Of a stretch of 64,000 nucleotides of DNA, positions 59,201 to 64,000 are shown in pieces. Every line of letters starts with the position of its first letter. Positions within the stretch are counted from its first letter, which is position 1. The notes beneath the pieces were generated by a model. That model saw only the letters and a list, made by a program, of their open reading frames with translations. It did no database searches and was not told the origin of the DNA. The stretch is from CAYZJB01 sp964478735 (GTDB taxonomy: Bacteria > CLD3 > SB21). A program made the translations under genes and the position numbers. The stretch lies in NCBI GenBank assembly GCA_964478735.1, contig CAYZJB010000002.1, positions 62,001 to 126,000 on the forward strand, in the 5' to 3' direction.

Positions 59201-60944
59201 CGTGATTGCCACGCATGGACGGGGAATCTGGAGTGTGGAAATTCCGGCGATTCCGGATCCGGGATCTGTTGTTCTTGCTCCTTCGATCAAATCGGCCGGC
59301 CAGAATCCGGCCTCCGGCGCCCTGGTCGTCAGCGCAAAATTGCGATCCTCGTACGACTCAACCGTCGTAAAATTGAACGGCGCGCCCGCACTGACCACAA
59401 CGACGGCAAGCGTCAAGGATACGAACTTATCCGTGACAACCAGCCTGACGGGATCCGTGTCGATCCAACTGGTTTCGTGGAAAAACGGGAAAAGTTACAA
59501 GTCCGCCTCTCAAGCCAAGACATTGGTACCCGCGATGACGGCATCTGCATCGTATAAGAATACGTTTAACTCTGCGACGACCGATTTCACCGGCAACGGG
59601 TTTTCCATTACTACCTACACGGGCTTCACCAACGGAGCGATTCACACGCCACACCCGTACGCGGCCAACCAGACTTACATCTATCAGTTGGGGGTTCCCG
59701 TGATCGTGGCTGCTTCGCCGTCGATTCTGAAATTTGACGAGATTGCATTGGTTGAAGCGGGAGAGCCGGGCAGCGTTTTCGGTGATGAAGATTTCTACGA
59801 TTATGTCATCGTGGAAGGTACGTCGGACGGCATAACATGGGTACCGTTGCTTGATGGATATGATCTACGGGCCAATGCGGCATGGTCAGCCGGTCAAACG
59901 GGGACCCCGAGCCTGTTTCGTTCGCGGCAGATCGATATGGCGGAAACATTTACGGCAGGAACGGCGATCTACATTCGCTTCCGGTTATTCAGTGATCCCG
60001 GTGCCGAGGAATGGGGATGGGCCATCGATAACCTCATCATTAACGGAGATCTGTCGGCTCCGACCGTCTCTCTCGGACTATTGGCGTCACCTGTCGTCAA
60101 TGTCGTCCAATTTGTCGTGGGAGCGAACGAAAACATTTCGACTCTTGAATTGCGAGTGAATTCACTCCCAGTAACGCTGCGCCAGGAAGGCCGATTACAT
60201 TTCGCCAATTATACAATTCCGGGTAGTGGTGCGCTGACGGCCTTTGTAACCATGAGCGACACCAATGGAAATGCCTCCAACCTGACCCGAAACTATACGG
60301 TTTCGCCGGTCACGAAGGGGATTGTTCTGGACGGGTATCGTATCGAAGGTGAAGGAGACGGCTATTTGATCGCGGGCGTATCTCCGGCGGCGAATATACC
60401 TAATCACTGGACGGCAGTTGCATCGGCCATCGATCTTACTCAAACCGGCAGCACCAAAGCGCCGACGGTCAACCTGACGTACGGTGACCTCTCATCGCTT
60501 CAAACCGGTATTCCGGACTATGATGAGCGACGAATTGGGCTGTATGGATATGCGAACGGTGAATGGATCTATCTTGGCGGTGAAGGTGCCGAAGGACAGG
60601 TCTCTGCAGCGGCTGCCATGACTCAGGTCGCGGCGTTCTACAATCCGGACCATGAAGTTGCTCCGAAAGAATTCGCGCTGTTGCCCAACTTCCCGAATCC
60701 TTTCAATCCGATCACGACGATCCGCTACGAAGTACCGGTCGCCGGAAAGGTCGTGATTAAGGTGTATAACATGTTGGGCCAGGAAGTCCGAAGTCTCATC
60801 AACGACGTCAAACAGCCGGGACGATATTCGATCAACTGGGACGGTAAAAACAGCTTGGGTCAACAGGTTTCCAGTGGAGTTTATATCTACCGATTGAATG
60901 CCGGGAAGATCGCAAAGTCCCGCAAAATGATGTTGATCAAATAA
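56265..60944 (+). CDS. Secreted BNR/sortilin-like propeller protein with T9SS sorting domain
   Basis: A 1,559-residue secreted protein. Signal segment (SSALLTGLIIVSLVMI) is followed by a BNR/Vps10-like propeller with many SxDxGxTW blades (TTDAGRTWE, STDHGDTWF, STNSGDNWY, STDGGTTWF, STDGGANWA), as in glycoside-binding and sialidase-like proteins. Residues ~415-620 (about 57510-58115) interrupt the propeller with a different domain. Then come a linker (~1010-1090), a jelly-roll-like region with W..AIDN(L), an Ig-like domain and the sorting domain (PNFPNPFNPITTIRYEVP...VYIYRLNAG). ATG 56265 is eight bases past GAGGAG and is preferred over the overlapping GTG at 56256. Confidence 0.9.
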   Translation: MRHATLKSSALLTGLIIVSLVMIDQMEPIRRDTKPKKGTPDWWHQQELQDKVARRAAGYAKPDQPDKFAQLHRLLRTADGDMEPRYSANYRVDEMKKAGILDRYGRSAARTGFRKAAAVLPWVERGPANFSGRTRGLIVDPDDPSDSTWFAGSVGGGIWKTTDAGRTWENKTPDLPNLATSVLAYAASNPDVMYAGTGEGFFNADAIQGDGIWKSTDHGDTWFQLASTVAVNQSDKAFEYINRIVVSPTDPDIVIAATNEGIYKSGNGGTSWTQVYDAGSSRVQQIVQSQVSFDTLYATVNGSGVFKSTNSGDNWYKSSNGIAAGARFEMATSPSNNARLFVAAEHGSNSDLYMSDNHGITWAVITEQGGAGPNWLGSQGWYDNTIAVHPYNDSTVFVGGINLWKIDVKSGGGTTAQYSADTTGSSSFLGFVNFGLSFLGGGVGSAREFFYDATNNVPILVPVGLTQADTEITVEIRFGTGIKQKAHRFGFSANFAYIYKGYSEVPFQVWDVTNNRQLMASYRDQDSNGVWDLDLWTQSFVPREYLFVNVVPYDTVADPNIATTAGQAYKALLAVGPALADGGTWTPDALPTSKLTWSYSVVTTRPRITTQITNWFPGQTKPGGGTYPWVHADQHNIVMIPKAGPSDFWVLTASDGGYALSKDGGVTWIFDESTSDGYRTTQFYGVDKKPGSSTYIGGTQDNGTWRSPLAAQDTSVWFEQLGGDGFDAVWKYDDSTRLLGSIYNNTIYKSTDGGTTWFPSTTGLADVGGGGPFITQIGRSKLDPELVFAVGAQGVWRSENFGDSWTLSPISSSNWGFNGLISQIEISKADPQVVWAGTSMSSSGKVNVSTDGGLTFSPTVNFPTVTLGTLSGLASHPTDPDVGFALFSIADKPKVLRTTDLGQTWEDISGFGTNDNSSNGFPDVAVYSLLVMPYDTDEIWAGTDIGLFISTDGGANWAYANNGLPAVAIWEMNIVDKEVVIATHGRGIWSVEIPAIPDPGSVVLAPSIKSAGQNPASGALVVSAKLRSSYDSTVVKLNGAPALTTTTASVKDTNLSVTTSLTGSVSIQLVSWKNGKSYKSASQAKTLVPAMTASASYKNTFNSATTDFTGNGFSITTYTGFTNGAIHTPHPYAANQTYIYQLGVPVIVAASPSILKFDEIALVEAGEPGSVFGDEDFYDYVIVEGTSDGITWVPLLDGYDLRANAAWSAGQTGTPSLFRSRQIDMAETFTAGTAIYIRFRLFSDPGAEEWGWAIDNLIINGDLSAPTVSLGLLASPVVNVVQFVVGANENISTLELRVNSLPVTLRQEGRLHFANYTIPGSGALTAFVTMSDTNGNASNLTRNYTVSPVTKGIVLDGYRIEGEGDGYLIAGVSPAANIPNHWTAVASAIDLTQTGSTKAPTVNLTYGDLSSLQTGIPDYDERRIGLYGYANGEWIYLGGEGAEGQVSAAAAMTQVAAFYNPDHEVAPKEFALLPNFPNPFNPITTIRYEVPVAGKVVIKVYNMLGQEVRSLINDVKQPGRYSINWDGKNSLGQQVSSGVYIYRLNAGKIAKSRKMMLIK

Positions 60945-60968
60945 ATGAAAAATACGAGGAGCTTGGAT

Positions 60969-61535
60969 ATGAAAGCCAGAACGCTTGTTTTGTTGACAGG
61001 GTTGCTGTCATGGGTTGGCTGTGGTGGCGGAGGAGGAGGCGGAGATAAGGATCCATTGGCGGAAGCCAATGATTTCTTCGCGGCAAAAAACTATGCGGCT
61101 GCATTGACGGCCTACCTTGACGCGGTTGCCAGTGTAGGCGCGCCGGCCAACGTCGGTGCAGGGTGGTGCTACTTGCGATTGCAGGACTATACAAATGCGA
61201 ACACGCAATTCACAACCGCGGCCGGCGATTCCCTGATCGACGGTTATGCGGGTTGGGCGATCGTCAAGTGGGTTCAGAACGAGCCGGAAGCAGTCGTGGA
61301 CTACGTCGACTTGGTCGTCGGGCAAGATGCAAATTACATTTTTGCTCTCGATACCCGTGTGACGGCCGGTGCCTTGATCTATATTCAAGCGTCGGCGTAC
61401 CTCGAACTTGAAGACTACGCCATGTGTCTGGCCAAAATCCAGCTGCTCGCGCCGGGATACACTGCCGATCTGAATGATCCCAATATCGAGGACATCCTGC
61501 TGGCTAAGCTTACAGAGCTGGGAGCCGCGAGTTAG
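60969..61535 (+). CDS. TPR-like lipoprotein with polyglycine linker
   Basis: A 188-residue lipoprotein. MKARTLVLLTGLLSWVGC has a clear lipobox, followed by seven glycines and the charged segment DKDP. Helical repeats typical of TPRs follow (AEANDFFAAKNYAAALTAYLDAVA, GAGWCYLRLQDYTNANTQFTTAA). The ATG at 60969 is preferred to one eight codons upstream because GAGGAG precedes it by eleven bases and it starts the signal peptide. It sits 24 bases after the T9SS cargo gene and ends the cluster with a terminator. Confidence 0.85.
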   Translation: MKARTLVLLTGLLSWVGCGGGGGGGDKDPLAEANDFFAAKNYAAALTAYLDAVASVGAPANVGAGWCYLRLQDYTNANTQFTTAAGDSLIDGYAGWAIVKWVQNEPEAVVDYVDLVVGQDANYIFALDTRVTAGALIYIQASAYLELEDYAMCLAKIQLLAPGYTADLNDPNIEDILLAKLTELGAAS

Positions 61536-61556
61536 TCTCTGTTCTCTGTTTAGAAA

Positions 61557-61590
61557 CAAAAAAAGGCCGTTTTGATGACGGCCTTTTTTG
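61557..61590. terminator. Bidirectional terminator after TPR lipoprotein / feoB
   Basis: A hairpin GGCCGT (61565-61570) with ACGGCC (61578-61583), flanked by A and T runs on both sides, lies between the convergent lipoprotein and feoB genes and can serve both. Confidence 0.88.
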
Positions 61591-61604
61591 TTTACGAAAC
61601 TGAG

Positions 61605-63749
61605 TCAACCGAAGAGAAAGACGATAATTCCACACACCAGAAATGCCAGTCCCAACGGCATCAGGTTGGATACGATCGTCCACTTGATGCTTCGGGTTTC
61701 CCGCCAGATCGTTAGGGTCGTCGTGCTGCACGGATAATGCAGCAGTGAAAAAAACATCAGACACACGGCGGTCAATGTCGACCATCCGTTTTGGAGAAAA
61801 AGCGCTTTGAGTTCGACATCGCTGTTCAATTCCGTCATCTGTCCGGCTGCCATGTATCCCATGATGATGGTAGGTACGACGATCTCATTGGCCGGGATGG
61901 CGATAATGTATGCGAGAAGAATGACGCCGTCGAGCCCAATCACCCGTCCGATCGGTTCCAGCATTCCCGATAGATGCTGGAAAAGGGATTGATTCCCAAT
62001 AAAAGTGTTTGCGAGGATCCAACACAATCCTCCCGCCGGCGCCGCCATGACAATGGCGCGCCAGAGAACGAGCGCGGTCCGGTCGATGATCGAACGGTAA
62101 AAGATCCGTAGAAAACTCGGCCGCCGATAGGGGGGCAATTCGATCTGGAAAAAAGACGACTCTCCCTTTAAGCTCGTATGCCGGCTGAATAAACGCGATA
62201 CGACGAGCGTGACGAGGATGCCGAAAATCGTAACACCGGCGATCGTACCGGCCGCAGCAATGGATGCTATCCCGGCCGGAAATGACGCGGCGACGAACAA
62301 TGATGCGAGCATGATCAGCGTCGGCCATCGTCCGTTACACGGAACAAAATTATTCGTCAGAATGGCGATCAACCGCTCACGAGGTGAATCGATAATGCGC
62401 GTCGATATCACACCGGCCGCGTTGCATCCGAAACCCATTCCCATCGACAATGCCTGTTTGCCGTGTGCACCCGCCCATTTGAAGAGCCGATCGAGGTTGA
62501 AAGCCACGCGAGGAAGGTAGCCGAGGTCCTCCAAAAAAGTAAAGATCGGAAAGAAAATGGCCATCGGCGGCAGCATGACCGATACGACCCAGGCCAAACC
62601 TCGATACACTCCATGAACGAAAAATCCGGTCACCCATTCCGGAGCCGACATCCATCGGAAAACCTCGTCCAATCGCTCTTCGACAAAAAACAAACCGGCC
62701 GCAAGCATTTGCGATGGAACGTTGGCTCCCTCAATGGTAAGATAAAAAACGAGACCGAGGAGAAGTCCCATCATCGGAATTCCCCAGAGTCGAGAGGTCA
62801 GTACCCGATCCAGCCATACGTCGATCGAAGGAACGTGACCCTTGGAGACGACACTTCGTCCGGCAATTTTGCTTGCGTCGTCAAACAAGGACTTGACTAG
62901 GATGTCATCCACGACGGGCTGCAGTCGGATCGAATATTCGTCGGCGGCCTTCAGGACCTCATGAATGTTGTCCGCATCGCGGGTGACCGTTGTCATGCCC
63001 GGTAATCGACGGGTCTCAACGGCATTTCGAATATCGGCATCACCATCCAGCAGTCGTAACGCCAGCCAGTTTGTATTCGAAAGCCCGGGGAAGGACCGGC
63101 GCAACCGATCGGACAACGTGTCGACCGCACTCGAAAGTTCCGCCGGATAGTGTATTGAAAAAGGAGACGTGTGGATGCGTCCGGAAGCCATGCGCTGGAT
63201 CGTTTCCCTGAGCGCCGGAATGCCATCACCCGAGCGTGCGCTGGTTGCGATCACCGGTACACCGAGATCGTTTTGCAGGCGGTCGATGTGAATCTTGACA
63301 CCCCGCCGCGCCGCTTCGTCCATCAGATTGACGCACACGATCACTCGATGGGTGATTTGAAGAATCTGCAGAACCAGGTTTAAGTTGCGCTCGACGGCTG
63401 TCGCATCCACCATAATGACCACGACGTCGGGCCGCTCAAAGAGAATGTAGTTCCGGGCAATTTCTTCATCCGTCGATGTGGAAAGAAGCGAATACGTTCC
63501 GGGAAGGTCGACGACTTTGAAGGTTTGCGATTCAAAAACGTAGCGTCCTTCCATTCGCTGTACGGTTTTCCCGGGCCAGTTTCCGGTGTGCTGGTTGAGA
63601 CCCGTCAGATTGTTGAACAGCGTGCTTTTACCGGTGTTGGGGTTACCGGCCAGTGCGACGACGTGCTCTTTTCGCGCCTTGGAGAGATCGATCTGTATCA
63701 GCGGTGATGCCACAGCGGCGGGCTGGGCTAAAACGTTGGAATGGCTCAT
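61605..63749 (-). CDS. feoB: Ferrous iron transport protein B
   Basis: Inner-membrane Fe(II) transporter, 714 residues. The N-terminal G domain has GNPNTGKST near residue 34, the switch region (TGLNQHTGNWPGKTV), DLPGTYSL and NLMDEA; a helical GDI-like segment follows. The membrane part contains the conserved Gly/Cys core (GMGFGCNAAGV, then NNFVPCNGRWPTL) and about ten helices. Length is normal. The ATG overlaps the feoA stop (ATGA). Fe regulation is expected but the promoter lies outside the window. Confidence 0.97.
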   Translation of the reverse strand: MSHSNVLAQPAAVASPLIQIDLSKARKEHVVALAGNPNTGKSTLFNNLTGLNQHTGNWPGKTVQRMEGRYVFESQTFKVVDLPGTYSLLSTSTDEEIARNYILFERPDVVVIMVDATAVERNLNLVLQILQITHRVIVCVNLMDEAARRGVKIHIDRLQNDLGVPVIATSARSGDGIPALRETIQRMASGRIHTSPFSIHYPAELSSAVDTLSDRLRRSFPGLSNTNWLALRLLDGDADIRNAVETRRLPGMTTVTRDADNIHEVLKAADEYSIRLQPVVDDILVKSLFDDASKIAGRSVVSKGHVPSIDVWLDRVLTSRLWGIPMMGLLLGLVFYLTIEGANVPSQMLAAGLFFVEERLDEVFRWMSAPEWVTGFFVHGVYRGLAWVVSVMLPPMAIFFPIFTFLEDLGYLPRVAFNLDRLFKWAGAHGKQALSMGMGFGCNAAGVISTRIIDSPRERLIAILTNNFVPCNGRWPTLIMLASLFVAASFPAGIASIAAAGTIAGVTIFGILVTLVVSRLFSRHTSLKGESSFFQIELPPYRRPSFLRIFYRSIIDRTALVLWRAIVMAAPAGGLCWILANTFIGNQSLFQHLSGMLEPIGRVIGLDGVILLAYIIAIPANEIVVPTIIMGYMAAGQMTELNSDVELKALFLQNGWSTLTAVCLMFFSLLHYPCSTTTLTIWRETRSIKWTIVSNLMPLGLAFLVCGIIVFLFG

Positions 63750-63991
63750 GCGATTTTGTTTTCTTGGATTTGAACGATGATTTGTGATGCCGTTTCCCTG
63801 CGCAACGCAATCAGTGTGTCCATGATACGATACGCTCGCGGATCGCCCATGGCGCTCGTGACATCCACCTGAACGGCGGTATCTTTTACGAACCCCAGAT
63901 CCATCAGGCGACGACGTTCGATTCCAGCGAGTCGAATGTCCTGAATAATTCCGACGGCTCCGGGCTTTAACGAATCTAACGATGCAGTCAT
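63746..63991 (-). CDS. feoA: Ferrous iron transport protein A
   Basis: An 81-residue cytosolic SH3-like partner of FeoB: SLDSLKPGAVGIIQDIRLAGIERRRLMDLGF is the family signature, followed by DPRAYRIMDTLIALRRETA. The ATG at 63991 lies nine bases from the window edge and no ribosome site is visible; a longer N-terminus cannot be excluded but FeoA is normally this size. Confidence 0.92.
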   Translation of the reverse strand: MTASLDSLKPGAVGIIQDIRLAGIERRRLMDLGFVKDTAVQVDVTSAMGDPRAYRIMDTLIALRRETASQIIVQIQENKIA

Positions 63992-64000
63992 TTCAACCGA

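Overview
The window looks like a chromosomal segment from a member of the FCB superphylum (Bacteroidota / Ignavibacteriota / Calditrichota-like); no species can be named from it. Three lines of evidence point there. Three secreted proteins end in a Por-secretion (T9SS) type A sorting domain with an N-Y/F-PNPFNP motif. IspG is the long form with a large internal insertion. Several genes carry two-component-regulator propellers, Omp28-like and VCBS-repeat proteins. The DNA is moderately GC-rich by eye, and genes are tightly packed with many ATGA, TGATG and TAATG stop/start overlaps.

Layout. 1-3017 (minus): a 2-oxoacid:ferredoxin oxidoreductase pair (korA-korB) followed by the start of a lipoprotein gene cut by the left edge. 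3108-7775 (minus): an unknown protein, a DEDD exonuclease and adenine phosphoribosyltransferase; then a short-chain dehydrogenase, a REC-GGDEF diguanylate cyclase and an acylphosphatase; and a UbiA prenyltransferase. 7848-13710 (minus): a complete translation/export operon typA-ffh-rpsP-khpA-rimM-trmD-rplS ending in a strong terminator. 13901-16236 (minus): a CsgG-like protein, an Omp28-like lipoprotein and a PKD/Ig lipoprotein. 16299-23130 (minus): a six-gene chain with mostly overlapping ends (SRPBCC protein, fold-III PLP decarboxylase, periplasmic-propeller histidine kinase, DUF3467 protein, amidohydrolase, NTF2-like protein). 23372-26566 (minus): a propeller/TPR protein with no output domain. 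27006-29135 (plus): ppk1. 29118-35718 (minus): gpsA, a Cys-cluster unknown, ispG, a HIT protein, rsgA and a TldE/PmbA-like protein. 35913-40169 (minus): an ArsR-type repressor, a PF03773 permease and a VCBS-repeat T9SS cargo.

40592-54841 (plus) is the most striking feature: a single ~4,750-residue secreted protein built of five large supermodules of beta-strand repeats and ending in a T9SS sorting domain. Downstream come a dolichyl-phosphate-mannose-synthase-like glycosyltransferase and tRNA-Arg (minus); a lipoprotein / BNR-type T9SS cargo / TPR lipoprotein cluster (plus, 55825-61535); and feoB-feoA (minus, 61605-63991).

How the genes work together. The housekeeping blocks are standard. The accessory part is dominated by cell-surface biology: three T9SS cargos, seven predicted lipoproteins or exported proteins, and periplasmic propeller sensing. 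There is also metal handling (ArsR/permease, FeoAB), whose link to the surface proteins is not evident. Intergenic DNA holds several palindromic dispersed-repeat-type elements (23167-23305, 23321-23368, 26692-26717, 26804-26871, 35787-35875). No CRISPR array, phage, transposase or rRNA was seen.
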